A stretch of 40,000 nucleotides of DNA from Theodoxus fluviatilis (GCA_034096865.1 JAWQFJ010006071.1:1-40000); one strand, 5' to 3'. Numbered from the stretch's first letter, positions 1 to 12,130 are shown. Notes: generated by a model not told the origin, from the letters alone. Translations and numbers: made by a program.

Positions 1-50
1 GAAGTGATTTAAAAACTTTTTGGATCACTGTTAACTCAATCTGATTTTAT
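1..50 (-). repeat. Dispersed repeat, copy 1
   Basis: Read on the minus strand, this stretch resembles 27182-27232 on the plus strand. Both copies contain AATCAGATTGAGT, then about 21 bases of looser similarity including AAAAA, then TTAAATCACTT. The copies are about 27 kb apart and in opposite orientation, so this is probably one end of an interspersed repeat family. The family is not identified, and the copy may continue to the left of the window. Confidence 0.5.
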
Positions 51-193
51 CACACTTCTGTGTGTATTCAGCCCAGTGGCTTAATATGGTAATCTGTTTG
101 TTTTTGCGTTTTATGGATCAACACCGACATTTTTGGAGTGTTGCTGTGTGCTTGCTTCAAGGGTGGTGTGGCGGCCTGTGTTTGGTGTTTCAG

Positions 194-277
194 ATTGATG
201 ATGTTCCCGACATTGTGAAAAGTTCCACAGCCAAAACAGAAGACGGGATTGATGAGTACACCATTGAAAGAGAAATT
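194..277 (+). CDS. Candidate internal coding exon, protein unknown
   Basis: This 84-base segment lies between a pyrimidine-rich acceptor (TTTGGTGTTTCAG) and a strong donor (GTGAGT). It is open in one frame only and would encode 28 residues of acidic, ordinary protein composition (starting IDDVPDIVKSS, ending YTIEREI). The flanking sequence is TG-rich and does not look coding. Entry and exit are both phase 0. It could belong to the same plus-strand gene as the exons near 12 kb. In its only open frame, however, it cannot splice directly to the exon at 11976, which needs one base to complete a codon, so another exon or a different donor would be required. I do not recognise the protein. Confidence 0.4.
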
Positions 278-564
278 GTGAGTGATTTCCAATGGTTACA
301 ACTGTGTGTGATTTTGTCATGGACTGTTTTGATTTTAGACCTAGTCTTTGCAGTCATAGATCCAGCATCATTTTACTAGTAGCACTGGGTTTGAATAACT
401 TAAATATATATAAAAAATTAACAACTTCTCAGACACCTCTACTTGACAGAGAAGAGACTTAAAAGTCCAAGAGTGAGAATTTGCAACCAGTCCATCGCAC
501 TGCTCAGTGCTGTTCAGCCCCTTCAGTGGTACCTTTCTGTCTTTCCCTGTCAAAGACACAAGAA
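278..564. other. Non-coding stretch, probably intron
   Basis: AT-rich, non-repetitive sequence follows the candidate donor at 278. I see no gene or RNA signal here. Confidence 0.4.
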
Positions 565-795
565 GTTGAAGTTCATGCCTGTCTTGTGTTTTGGGTACAG
601 CTGTACCGGTTGAAGTTCATGCCTGTCTTGTGTTTTGGGTACAGCTGTACCGGTTGAAGTTCATGCCTGTCTTGTGTCTTTTTGGGTACAGCTGTACCGG
701 TTGAAGTTCATGCCTGTCTTGGTGTTTTGGGTACAGCTGTTACCGGCTGGCTTGAAGTTTCATGCCTGTCTTGTGTTTTTGGGTACAAAATGTGC
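565..795. repeat. Minisatellite, 44-bp unit, about 5 copies
   Basis: Units begin GTTGAAGTTCATGCCTGTCT at 565, 609 and 653 (period exactly 44), then at 700 and about 749 with inserted bases. The first copies are near identical. The later ones gain single bases inside T and G runs. About 290 bases of non-repetitive GC-rich sequence follow, with A-runs near 945-965. Confidence 0.85.
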
Positions 796-1084
796 TGTTT
801 ACCGGCCTGGAGAAGGAAAGTGCTCCAGTTCACCCGAGCGCTATTTGTGGCCCGGACTTTTCCGGATGTGAGGAGGAACCTGGGGGACCAGGAGGGAGGA
901 AGCAGGGATTTTGGAGGCGGCCGGTCCAAAAAGAAAAGGGCTGGAAAAAAAAAATCAAAAAAAAGGATTTTTTCTTGCGCACAGCCAGGGAGGTTACCGC
1001 CCCCATCTTGCTTTTTTCCATTCTTGCACCAGCTTTTTTTCTTTGGCGAATGTCGGAAGGGATTTTCATTGGATGGTCCGTGCC

Positions 1085-4000
1085 TAACCCACCTGCCTTT
1101 CTTGGGCCCTCCCCCCAGTCCCCCGGGCCCTTTTTCTCTTTTGCCCCCACCAGGTCCCTGGCCTTTTCTTCTTTGCCCTCCCAGGTTTCCTGTGGGGCCA
1201 CTTTCTCTTTGCCCCCCCAGTCCCCTGGCCTCCCTTTTGCCCCCCAGGTCCTTGGGCCTTCTCTCTTGCCCCCCCCCCCCAGTCCTGGGTTTTTCCTTCT
1301 TCTTCTGCCCCCTAGTTCCTGGGCCTTTCTCTTTGCCCCCCCAGTCCTGTGGCCTTCTTCCGTTGTGCCCCCCCCAAAGTCCTGGGGCCCTTTCTCCTTC
1401 CTTTCTGGCCCCCCAAGTCCATCGGGGCGCCTTTTCCTCTTTTAAGCCCTTTACCAGTCCTTGGCCTTCTCTATTGCCCCCCCAGGGTCCTGGGCCTCTC
1501 TTCTTTGCCCCCCAGTCCTGGGGCCATTCTCCGTGGGCCCCCCAGTCCTGGGGCCCTTCTTCTTTGCCCCTCCAAGTCCTGGGCCTTTTTCAATTTTGGC
1601 CCCCCAGGTCATAGCGCCTTTCTCTTCTGGCCCCCCCCCGTTCCTGGCCTTAGAGGTACTTTCTTGGCCCCCCAGGTTCCTGGGGGCCTCTTTCTCTCCG
1701 TCTTTTGCACCCCAGGTCATGGGCCTTCTCTCTTTTGTGCCCTCCCAGGTCCCGAGCCCTCCTCGCTTGCTTCCCCCCCAGGGGGTCCTTGGCCTTTCTT
1801 CCTTTGCCCTTTTCGCAGGGCCTGGGGCGCCGTCTCTGGTGCCCCCCCAGGTCACACTTGGCCCCTTTTCTCCTTTGTCCCCCACAGTTCCTGGTGCCGT
1901 TCTCTCTTTGCCCCCCCAGGTCCTCGGCCTCTCTCTTATGCCCCTCCAGGCCCTGGGCCTTCTCTCTTTGCCCCCCTAGGGTCCTGGCTTCTTATCCTCT
2001 CTTTGGCCCCCCCAGTCCTGGGGGGCCTTTTCTCTTGCCCTCCCAGTCCTGGCCTTACTCCTCCTTTTGCCCCCCACAGTCCTGGCCTTTCTCCTTTCTT
2101 TGTGCCCCCACGGTCCTGGGCCTTTTTTCTTTTGGCCCCTCCAGGCCTGCGCCTTCTCTCTTTGGGGCCCCACCCCCAGGTACTTGGGGGGCCCTTCTCT
2201 TTGGTGTTCCTGCCCCACCAGGTCCTTGGGCCTTCTTCTTTTGGGACCTCCAAAATCCTGGCCCCTTTCTCTTTTCCCCCACCCCCCCCGCCCCCAGGTC
2301 CCGGCCTCCCTCTTTTTGGCCCCCCAGGTTTTCCTGGCGCATTCTCTTTTGCCCTCCAGTCCTGGGCCTTCCTTTTCTTTGCCCCGCCAGGTCCTGGCCC
2401 TTCTCTTTTCATGCCCTCCAGGGTTCCTGGCCTTCTTCTTTTGCCCCCCAGTCATGGGGCCTTTCTTCTGCTTTGCTCCCTCCAAGTCCTGGCCCTTTCT
2501 TCTTTGACCCCAGTTTTCCTTTGGCCTTCTCTTGCCCCCCAGTCCTGGCCTTTTCTGTTTTGCCCCCCAGGTTCCCTGGGGCCCTTTTTCTCTTTTTGCC
2601 CTCCCAGTTCCTGGGGGGCCTTCTCTTTTGGCCCCCCAAGTCCTTGGCCTTCCTCTGTTGCCCTTCAGTTTCCCGTCCTTTACCTTTGGGCCCTCCAGTC
2701 CTGGGCCTTCTCTTTGGCCCCCCAGTTTCCCTGGCCCTTCCTTCTTTTGCCCATTCCAGTTCCATGGGCCTTCTCTTTGCCCCCAGTCCTGGCCTTCTCT
2801 TTGCCCTCCAGTCCTGGCCTTCTCTTTGCCCCCCAGTCCTGGCCTTCTCTTTGCCCCCCAGTCCTGGCCTTCTCTTTGCCCTTCAGTCCCGTCCTTTTCT
2901 TTGCCCCCCAGTCCTGGCCTTCTCCTCTTTGCCCCCCAGGTCCTGGGGGCCTCTTTCTTTTGCCCCCCAGGTTCCTGGGCCTTCTCTTTTGGGCTTCCCA
3001 GGGTTCACCGTCCTTTTCCTTTGCCCCCCAGTCCTGGGCCTTCTCTCTGTGCCCCCCCCAGTTCCTTGGGGCCCCCCCCCCCCCCCCTTTCTCCTTTTTG
3101 TGTGTGTGGCCCCTCCAGGTTTTCCCCGGTCTTCCTCCCTTTGCCCTCCAGTCCCTGGGGCCCTTATCCTTTTAGCCCTTCCAGGGGGTCCCCGGGCTTC
3201 TCTTTGCCCCCCCAAGGGTTTTCCCGTCTCCTTTTTCTTTTGCACCCCTCCAAGTTTCCTTAGTCCTTTCCTCCTTTGCCCCCCAGGGGGGTCCTGGCCC
3301 CTTCTCTTTTGGGCCTTTCCAGGGTCCTGGGAGCCTTCTCTTTTGCCCCCCCCCAGGGGTCCTGGGCCCTTTCTTCTTGCCCCTCCAGGGTTTCCCTGAG
3401 CCTCCTCTTTTTTGCCCCAAAGGTCCTGGTCCTTTCTCTTTGCCCCCCCAGGTTCCTGGGCCTTCCCTCTTTTTTGGCCCCCCCCAGTCCTGGGCCTTTT
3501 TCTCCCTATTTTTCTGCCCCCCAAGTTTTCCTTTTGTTTTTTTTTTTTAAACCCTCCCTCTTTTTGGGCCCTCCCAATTTCCTTGGCCTCTCTTTGCCCC
3601 CGCAGTCCTGGGCCGTCTTTTTCCTTATTTTGGCCCCCCCCCCCCCCCAAGGGGGGTTCCTAAAAACCTCCTTTCTTTGCCCTTCCCAGTCCTGGCACTT
3701 CTCTTTTTGCCCCCCCCCCCCAGGTCCTGGGGGCCTTTTCTTTTTCTTTGCCCTCCAGGTCCCTGGGGGCCATTCTCTTTGCCCCCTCCCAGTCCTTTGG
3801 CCTTTCTCTTTGGCCCCACCCAAGGGTTTCACTGGCCTTCTTCTTTTTTGCCCCCCAGGGTCACTGGGCCTTTTTCTCTTTTAGCCCCCAGGTTCCTGGC
3901 TTCTCTTTGCCCCCCAAGGGGTCCTTGGGCCCCTTTCTCCTCTTTTTTTGCCCCTCCAGTCCTGGCCTTCTCTTTGCCCCCCAGTCCTGGCCTTTTTCTT

Positions 4001-4465
4001 CCTCCTTTTTGCCCTTCCAAAGGTTCCTGGGCCTTTTTCTCTTTGCCCCCCAGGTCTGGGCTTTCTCTTTTTGGCCCTTTTTCAGTTCAGGGCCTCCATT
4101 CCTCTTTTTTTTTGCCCCCCAGGTTTCCCTGGGCCTTCTTCCTCTTTGCCTCCCCAGGTTTTTCCCTGGGCCCCTACTCCTTTTTTGCCCCCCCCCCCCC
4201 CCCCCAGTCCTGGCCTTCTCCTCTTTGCCCCTCCAGTCCCTGGGCCTTTCTTCTCTTTGCCCCCCCCCCCCCCCCCCCCCCCCAGTCCTGGCCTTTCTGT
4301 CTTTTGCCCTTCCCCATGTCACTGGGGCCTCCCTCTTTTGCCCACCCAGGTCCCCTGGGCCTTTTTCTTTCTTTTTTTGCCCTTTCCAAGGTTTTCCTGG
4401 CCTTTTTTTCTTCCTTCTTTGGGGCACCTTCTCAAGGGTCCTGGGGGCCTTCTCCTTTTTTTGCC
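1085..4465. repeat. Degenerate C/T-rich satellite, about 25-bp unit
   Basis: About 3.4 kb of variants of a unit containing CCCCCCAGTCCTGG followed by CCTTCTCTTTG. The cleanest stretch is about 2770-2940, where the period is 24-25 bases. Elsewhere copies differ mainly in the lengths of C, T and G runs and in small insertions. The plus strand is very pyrimidine-rich, so the minus strand has many G-runs. Long open frames across the array arise only because the unit lacks stops. They are proline-rich on plus and glycine/lysine-rich on minus, and are not genes. Confidence 0.85.
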
Positions 4466-4799
4466 CTCACATGTCGGGGACTTGTTAGTGGGGAAGTTGT
4501 TTTCGTTAGGTTGTTGGGTCTTCATTGGCCTCTCAAGCTTATCTCTAAAAAATTTTTAAAACTTTGTGGTTTTCCTGTTTTAACAAATTTACTTCACCGT
4601 GGTCTTAAGGTTCCCCCTGGAAAAAAAACTATGTTGTGTTTTTGTAAAAACGGCATTTGGCCTAGATTGTAATAAGGGCTTGATATCTATATTTTATTTT
4701 GCCATTTGTAATTTTCAAAATTACCAAAACCCAAAATCAGGAAATTGTCCGGGAAGTTTCCCAGGATTTAGTCTCTGGGGAGGGACTTGTTCTGGAGGT
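4466..4799. other. Unassigned sequence between satellites
   Basis: Mixed AT-rich sequence with no clear repeat unit and no gene. It separates the C/T-rich satellite from the next array. Confidence 0.4.
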
Positions 4800-5225
4800 T
4801 TGCTTCTGTGGGAATCTGTTCGTTTCCCAAAAAAAACAAAAACTAAAGGGGGGGGACACTGGGGAACGTGATCTGGGTTTAGGTTTCTCCAAGGGGGAAA
4901 CTAGGGGGACAACTGGGACATGAAAATTCTGTTTTTAATTGTTTTTCCCAAAAGGAAAAAAAAAAAAAAAAAAAAAAACTAAGGACACACTGGGGAAAAA
5001 ACAGATGCTGTTTTAGTTCTCCAAGAAAAAACTAAAAAAAAAAACACGGGACACTTATTCTGGTTTTAGTCTTTTTCCAAGAAAAAAAACTAGGGGGGGG
5101 GGGAAACACTGGGAACATGGCCTCTTGTTTTTATTTTCAAGGGGGAAAAAACATAGGGACACTGACATGATCTGTTTTTTCGTTTTTTCCAAGAAAAAAA
5201 AAAAAACTAAGGACAGTGGGGGGGG
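4800..5225. repeat. Degenerate tandem repeat, about 55-60 bp
   Basis: A loose unit (CCAAG, an A-run, ACTA, GGACACTGGG, a TGTTTT-rich part) recurs about six to seven times, with CCAAG or CAAG near 4893, 5022, 5077, 5137 and 5190. Homopolymers of 8-25 A or G interrupt the copies, which suggests poor base-calling. Confidence 0.55.
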
Positions 5226-5640
5226 ACCATGAATGGGGAAAAAAAAAATATGGTGTTTAGGGGGGGGAGGTTATTTTTGGTATTTTGGGGAACCAACTTG
5301 TTTGGGGGGGACCAAATGGAGAAAAAATTTTATGTGTAAGAGTGTAATTTTGGGATTTTTGGACAACTGGGGGAACATGAGAAAAAATATGGTGTAGAGT
5401 ATTTTTGGTATTTTGGGGGGACCAACTTGGGGGACATGAGGGGGGGAAAAGAATATGTTGTTAGGGGGAAGTATTTTTTGGGTATTTGGGGGACACTGGG
5501 ACAGGAGGGACATTTAGTGTGTAAGGGAAGTATTTGGTTTATTGGGGACCTACTGGGGGACCTTGGAGAAAAAAATATGTGTAACAGAGTATATTTTGGT
5601 ATTTGTGACCGCTGGAAAAACAATTGAGAAATTTTTTATG
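5226..5640. repeat. Degraded left edge of the 41-bp satellite
   Basis: Fragments of the neighbouring unit (GGTATTT, GACAC, ACATGAG, ATATGTGTA) are present but spread out by long G and A insertions such as GGGGGGGG. Copies become regular toward 5640. This is either old array-edge decay or consensus error. Confidence 0.6.
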
Positions 5641-7199
5641 TGTAGGAGGTATTTGGGTATTTGACACTGGACATGAGAAATATGTGTAGAGTATTTGGTA
5701 TTTGACACTGGACATGAGAAATATGTGTAGAGTATTTGGTATTTGACACTGGACATGAGAAATATGTGTAGAGTATTTGGTATTTGACACTGGACATGAG
5801 AAATATGTGTAGAGTATTTGGTATTTGACACTGGACATGAGAAATATGTGTAGAGTATTTGGTATTTGACACTGGACATGAGAAATATGTGTAGAGTATT
5901 TGGTATTTGACACTGGACATGAGAAATATGTGTAGAGTATTTGGTATTTGACACTGGACATGAGAAATATGTGTAGAGTATTTGGTATTTGACACTGGAC
6001 ATGAGAAATATGTGTAGAGTATTTGGTATTTGACACTGGACATGAGAAATATGTGTAGAGTATTTGGTATTTGACACTGGACATGAGAAATATGTGTAGA
6101 GTATTTGGTATTTGACACTGGACATGAGAAATATGTGTAGAGTATTTGGTATTTGACACTGGACATGAGAAATATGTGTAGAGTATTTGGTATTTGACAC
6201 TGGACATGAGAAATATGTGTAGAGTATTTGGTATTTGACACTGGACATGAGAAATATGTGTAGAGTATTTGGTATTTGACACTGGACATGAGAAATATGT
6301 GTAGAGTATTTGGTATTTGACACTGGACATGAGAAATATGTGTAGAGTATTTGGTATTTGACACTGGACATGAGAAATATGTGTAGAGTATTTGGTATTT
6401 GACACTGGACATGAGAAATATGTGTAGAGTATTTGGTATTTGACACTGGACATGAGAAATATGTGTAGAGTATTTGGTATTTGACACTGGACATGAGAAA
6501 TATGTGTAGAGTATTTGGTATTTGACACTGGACATGAGAAATATGTGTAGAGTATTTGGTATTTGACACTGGACATGAGAAATATGTGTAGAGTATTTGG
6601 TATTTGACACTGGACATGAGAAATATGTGTAGAGTATTTGGTATTTGACACTGGACATGAGAAATATGTGTAGAGTATTTGGTATTTGACACTGGACATG
6701 AGAAATATGTGTAGAGTATTTGGTATTTGACACTGGACATGAGAAATATGTGTAGAGTATTTGGTATTTGACACTGGACATGAGACATATGTGTAGAGTA
6801 TTTGGTATTTGGACCACTGGACATGAGAAATATGTGGTAGAGTATTTGGTATTTGACACTGGGACATGAGAAATATTTGTAGAGTATTTGGTATTTGACA
6901 CTGTACATGATAAATATTTGTAGAGTATTTGGTATTTGACACTGTACATGAGAAATATGTGTAGAGTATTTGGTATTTAACACTGGACATGAGAAATATG
7001 TGTAGAGGAATTTTGGGTAATTTTGACACTGGACATGAGAAATATGTGTAGAGTATTTTGGTATTTGACAACTGGACATGAGACATATTGTGTAGAGTAT
7101 TTGGTATTTGACACTGGAACATGAGGACAATATGTGTAGAGTATTTGGTATTTGACACTGGACATGAGACATATGTGTAGAGTATTTGGTATTTGACAC
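5641..7199. repeat. Satellite array, 41-bp unit
   Basis: The unit contains TATTTGGTATTTGACACTGG followed by ACATGAGAAATATGTGTAGAG. About 27 copies between roughly 5655 and 6785 look identical. The copies after that, to 7199, carry substitutions and added bases. No minus-strand frame has a stop, so frames of more than 400 residues with a 41-residue period appear there. They are artefacts of the repeat. Near-perfect homogeneity in the core points to recent amplification or gene conversion. Confidence 0.95.
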
Positions 7200-7280
7200 T
7201 GGTCTTTCAAGAGAATGGAAAACACTACATCAACTTTTTTTCACCCCAAGAATGTATTTAGTACATGAAGTTCCTAAGGC

Positions 7281-10200
7281 TGTCACTACTGGAGTGCCAT
7301 CAACAACTCTATGCTGCCTCTGTAAATCTCTGTGTGGAGTCTGTCACTACTGGAGTGCCATCAACAACTCTATGCTGCCTCTGTAAATCTCTGTGTGGAG
7401 TCTGTCACTACTGGAGTGTCATCAACAACTCTATGCTCTGTAAATCTCTGTGTGGAGTTCCCTCTGTAAATCTCTGTGTGGAGTCTGTCACTACTGGAGT
7501 GCCATCAACAACTCTATGCTGCCTCTGTAAATCTCTGTGTGGAGTTGCCTCTGTCACTACTGGAGTGCCATCAACAACTCTATGCTGCCTCTGTAAATCT
7601 CTGTGTGGAGTCTGTCACTACTGGAGTGCCATCAACAACTCTATGCTGCCTCTGCAAACCTCTGTGTGGAGTCTGTCACTACTGGAGTGCCATCAACAAC
7701 TCAATGCTGCCTCTGCAAACCTCTGTGTGGAGTATGTCACTACTGGAGTGCCATCAGCAACTCTATGCTGCCTCTGCAAACCTCTGTGTGGAGTTGCCTC
7801 TGTAAATCTCTGTGTGGAGTCTGTCACTACTGGAGTGCCATCAACAACTCTATGCTGCCTCTGCAAACCTCTGTGTGGAGTCTGTCACTACTGGAGTGCC
7901 ATCAACAACTCTATGCTGCCTCTGCAAACCTCTGTGTGGAGTCTGTCACTACTGGAGTGCCATCAACAACTCTATGCTGCCTCTGTAAATCTCTGTGTGG
8001 AGTTGCCTCTGTAAATCTCTGTGTGGAGTCTGTCACTACTGGAGTGCCATCATCAACTCTATGCTGCCTCTGTAAATCTCTGTGTGGAGTCTGTCACTAC
8101 TGGAGTGCCATCAACAACTCTATGCTGCCTCTGTAAATCTCTGTGTGGAGTCTGTCATTACTGGAGTGCCATCAACAACTCTATGCTGCCTCTGCAAACC
8201 TCTGTGTGGAGTCTGTCACTACTGGAGTGTCATCAACAACTCTATGCTGCCTCTGTAAATCTCTGTGTGGAGTTGCCTCTGTAAATCTCTGTCACTACTG
8301 GAGTGCCATCAACAACTCTATGCTGCCTCTGTAAATCTCTGTGTGGAGTCTGTCACTACTGGAGTGCCATCAACAACTCTATGCTGCCTCTGTAAATCTC
8401 TGTGTGGAGTCTGTCACTACTGGAGTGCCATCATCAACTCTATGCTGTCTCTGTAAATCTCTGTGTGGAGTCTGTCACAACTGGAGTGCCATCAACAACT
8501 CTATGCTGCCTCTGTAAATCTCTGTGTGGAGCTCTGTCACTACTGGAGTGCCATCAACAACTCTATGCTGCCTCTGTAAATCTCTGTGTGGAGTCTGTCA
8601 CTACTGGAGTGCCATCAACAACTCTATGCTGCCTCTGCAAACCTCTGTGTGGAGTCTGTCACTACTGGAGTGCCATCAACAACTCTATGCTGCCTCTGTA
8701 AATCTCTGTGTGGAGTCTGTCACTACTGGAGTGCCATCAACAACTCTATGCTGTCTCTGTAAATCTCTGTGTGGAGTCTGTCACTACTGGAGTGTCATCA
8801 ACAACTCTATGCTGCCTCTGTAAATCTCTGTGTGGAGTCTGTCACTACTGGAGTGCCATCAGCAACTCTATGCTGCCTCTGCAAACCTCTGTGTGGAGTC
8901 TGTCACTACTGGAGTGCCATCAGCAACTCTATGCTGCCTCTGCAAACCTCTGTGTGGAGTCTGTCACTACTGGAGTGCCATCAACAACTCTATGCTGCCT
9001 CTGTAAATCTCTGTGTGGAGTCTGTCACTACTGGAGTGCCATCAGCAACTCTATGCTGCCTCTGCAAACCTCTGTGTGGAGTCTGTCACTACTGGAGTGC
9101 CATCAGCAACTCTATGCTGCCTCTGCAAACCTCTGTGTGGAGTCTGTCATTACTGGAGTGCCATCAACAACTCTATGCTGCCTCTGTAAATCTCTGTGTG
9201 GAGTCTGTCACTACTGGAGTGCCATCATCAACTCTATGCTGCCTCTGTAAATCTCTGTGTGGAGTCTGTCATTACTGGAGTGTCATCAACAACTCTATGC
9301 TGCCTCTGTAAATCTCTGTGTGGAGTTGCCTCTGTAAATCTCTGTGTGGAGTCTGTCACTACTGGAGTGCCATCAACAACTCTATGCTGCCTCTGTAAAT
9401 CTATGTGTGGAGTCTGTCATTACTGGAGTGCCATCAACAACTCTATGCTGCCTCTGCAAACCTCTGTGTGGAGTCTGTCACTACTGGAGTGCCATCATCA
9501 ACTCTATGCTGTCTCTGTAAATCTCTGTGTGGAGTCTGTCACTACTGGAGTGCCATCAACAACTCTATGCTGCCTCTGTAAATCTCTGTGTGGAGTTGCC
9601 TCTGTCACTACTGGAGTGCCATCAACAACTCTATGCTGCCTCTGTAAATCTCTGTGTGGAGTCTGTCATTACTGGAGTGCCATCAACAACTCTATGCTGC
9701 CTCTGCAAACCTCTGTGTGGAGTCTGTCACTACTGGAGTGTCATCAACAACTCTATGCTGTCTCTGTAAATCTCTGTGTGGAGTCTGTCATTACTGGAGT
9801 GTCATCAACAACTCTATGCTGCATCTGTAAATCTCTGTGTGGAGTTGCCTCTGTAAATCTCTGTGTGGAGTCTGTCACTACTGGAGTGCCATCATCAACT
9901 CTATGCTGTCTCTGTAAATCTCTGTGTGGAGTCTGTCACTACTGGAGTGCCATCAACAACTCTATGCTGTCTCTGTAAATCTCTGTGTGGAGTCTGTCAC
10001 TACTGGAGTGTCATCAGCAACTCTATGCTCCCTCTGTAAATCTCTGTGTGGAGTCTGTCTCTACTGGAGTGTCATCAGCAACTCTATGCTGCCTCTGTAA
10101 ATCTCTGTGTGGAGTCTGTCACTACTGGAGTGCCATCAACAACTCTATGCTGCCTCTGTAAATCTCTGTGTGGAATCTGTCACTACTGGAGTGTCATCAG

Positions 10201-11937
10201 AACTCTATGCTGCCTCTGTAAATCTCTGTGTGGAGTCTGTCACTACTGGAGTGCCATCAACAACTCTATGCTGCCTCTGTAAATCTCTGTGTGGAGTCTG
10301 TCACTACTGGAGTGCCATCAACAACTCTATGCTGCCTCTGTAAATCTCTGTGTGGAGTCTGTCACTACTGGAGTGCCATCAACAACTCTATGCTGCCTCT
10401 GTAAATCTCTGTGTGGAGTCTGTCACTACTGGAGTGCCATCAACAACTCTATGCTGCCTCTGTAAATCTCTGTGTGGAATCTGTCACTACTGGAGTGCCA
10501 TCAACAACTCTATGCTGCCTCTGTAAATCTCTGTGTGGAGTCTGTCACTACTGGAGTGCCATCATCAACTCTATGTTGCCTCTGTAAATCTCTGTGTGGA
10601 GTCTGTCACTACTGGAGTGCCATCAGCAACTCTATGTTGCCTCTGTAAATCTCTGTGTGGAGTCTGTCATCACTGGAGTGCCATCATCAACTCTATGCTG
10701 TCTCTGTAAATCTCTGTGTGGAGTTGCCTCTGTAAATCTCTGTGTGGAGTCTGTCACTACTGGAGTGCCATCAACAACTCTATGCTGCCTCTGTAAATCT
10801 CTGTGTGGAGTTGCCTCTGTCACTACTGGAGTGCCATCAACAACTCTATGCTGTCTCTGTAAATCTCTGTGTGGAGTCTGTCACTACTGGAGTGCCATCA
10901 ACAACTCTATGCTGCCTCTGTAAATCTCTGTGTGGAGTCTGTCACTACTGGAGTGCCATCAACAACTCTATGCTGCCTCTGTAAATCTCTGTGTGGAGTC
11001 TGTCACTACTGGAGTGTCATCAACAACTCTATGCTGCCTCTGTAAATCTCTGTGTGGAGTTGCCTCTGTAAATCTCTGTGTGGAGTCTGTCATTACTGGA
11101 GTGCCATCAACAACTCTATGCTGCCTCTGTAAATCTCTGTGTGGAGTTGCCTCTGTAAATCTCTGTGTGGAGTTGCCTCTGTAAATCTCTGTATGGAGTC
11201 TGTCACTACTGGAGTGCCATCAACAACTCTATGCTGCCTCTGTAAATCTCTGTGTGGAATCTGTCACTACTGGAGTGCCATCAGCAACTCTATGCTGCCT
11301 CTGTAAATCTCTGTGTGGAGTCTGTCACTACTGGAGTGCCATCAACAACTCTATGCTGTCTCTGTAAACCTCTGTGTGGAGTCTGTCACTACTGGAGTGC
11401 CATCAACAACTCTATGCTGCCTCTGTAAATCTCTGTGTGGAGTCTGTCACTACTGGAGTGCCATCAACAACTCTATGCTGCCTCTGTAAATCTCTGTGTG
11501 GAGTTGCCTCTGTAAATCTCTGTGTGGAGTTGCCTCTGTAAATCTCTGTATGGAGTCTGTCACTACTGGAGTGCCATCAACAACTCTATGCTGCCTCTGT
11601 AAATCTCTGTGTGGAATCTGTCACTACTGGAGTGCCATCAACAACTCTATGCTGCCTCTGTAAATCTCTGTATGGAGTCTGTCACTACTGGAGTGCCATC
11701 AACAACTCTATGCTGCCTCTGTAAATCTCTGTGTGGAATCTGTCACTACTGGAGTGCCATCAGCAACTCTATGCTGCCTCTGTAAATCTCTGTGTGGAGT
11801 CTGTCACTACTGGAGTGCCATCAACAACTCTATGCTGTCTCTGTAAACCTCTGTGTGGAGTCTGTCATTACTGGAGTGCCATCATCAACTCTATGCTGCC
11901 TCTGCAAACCTCTGTGTGGAGTTGCCCCTGTCACTCC
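7281..11937. repeat. Intronic minisatellite, 61-bp unit, 4.7 kb
   Basis: About 75 units, each containing TGTCACTACTGGAGTGCCAT and ending CTCTGTGTGGAGTC. There are two main subtypes, CTGTAAATCTC and CTGCAAACCTC, plus ATCAACAACT, ATCAGCAACT and ATCATCAACT variants. At about a dozen places a partial unit of about 26 bases (GTTGCCTCTG to GTGTGG) is inserted, giving a higher-order pattern. The array ends about 40 bases before the splice acceptor at 11974-11975, so it lies in an intron of the plus-strand host gene. The last unit merges into unique intron sequence (GCCCCTGTCACTCCTAGG), which suggests the unit arose there. Open frames in it are artefacts. Confidence 0.95.
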
Positions 11938-11975
11938 TAGGCTGCTGAAAACTGACTGTCCTCTGTCCATTGCAG

Positions 11976-12130
11976 CATGCACTCCATCTCACAGCCGGAC
12001 ATCAGCCGCCTGGCAGGGCCGGGCTTGCTGCATGAGCGCCTGGAGATGGAGAAGCAGCGCCGTGCCAACCTCCTCTCCATCAACCAGCAACTTGCCAAGC
12101 AGGTCACCCTCAAGTCAAAGCGTGATGCAG
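11976..12130 (+). CDS. Host gene, penultimate coding exon
   Basis: The acceptor CTCTGTCCATTGCAG ends at 11975 and the donor GTAGGG begins at 12131. In the open frame the first base completes an upstream codon. The exon then encodes about 51 residues: HSISQPDISRL, a basic and charged helical stretch (HERLEMEKQRRANLL), then INQQLAKQV and SKRDA. The exon is GC-rich with normal codon structure, unlike its surroundings. It joins in frame (phase 1) to the exon at 12520. The predicted protein is small, charged and coiled-coil-like at this point. I do not recognise the family. An in-frame ATG is the second to fourth base of the exon, so a start here is possible, but the good acceptor argues for an internal exon. 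Confidence 0.75.

Noticed and set aside
62..379. 105-residue open frame as a whole gene
   Set aside because: Only 194-277 has exon-like composition and splice signals. The rest reads through TG-rich flank and the presumed donor.
1349..4672. Proline/phenylalanine-rich open frames up to 608 residues on plus and Gly/Lys-rich frames on minus
   Set aside because: They are translations of the C/T-rich 25-bp satellite in overlapping frames. Frame changes with homopolymer length would break any real protein.
5539..7199. Minus-strand open frames of 437-549 residues with a repeating MSSVKYQILYTYFSC-type pattern
   Set aside because: The 41-bp satellite has no stop in any minus frame, so the frames simply read the repeat. 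No start context, splice signals or protein-like conservation.
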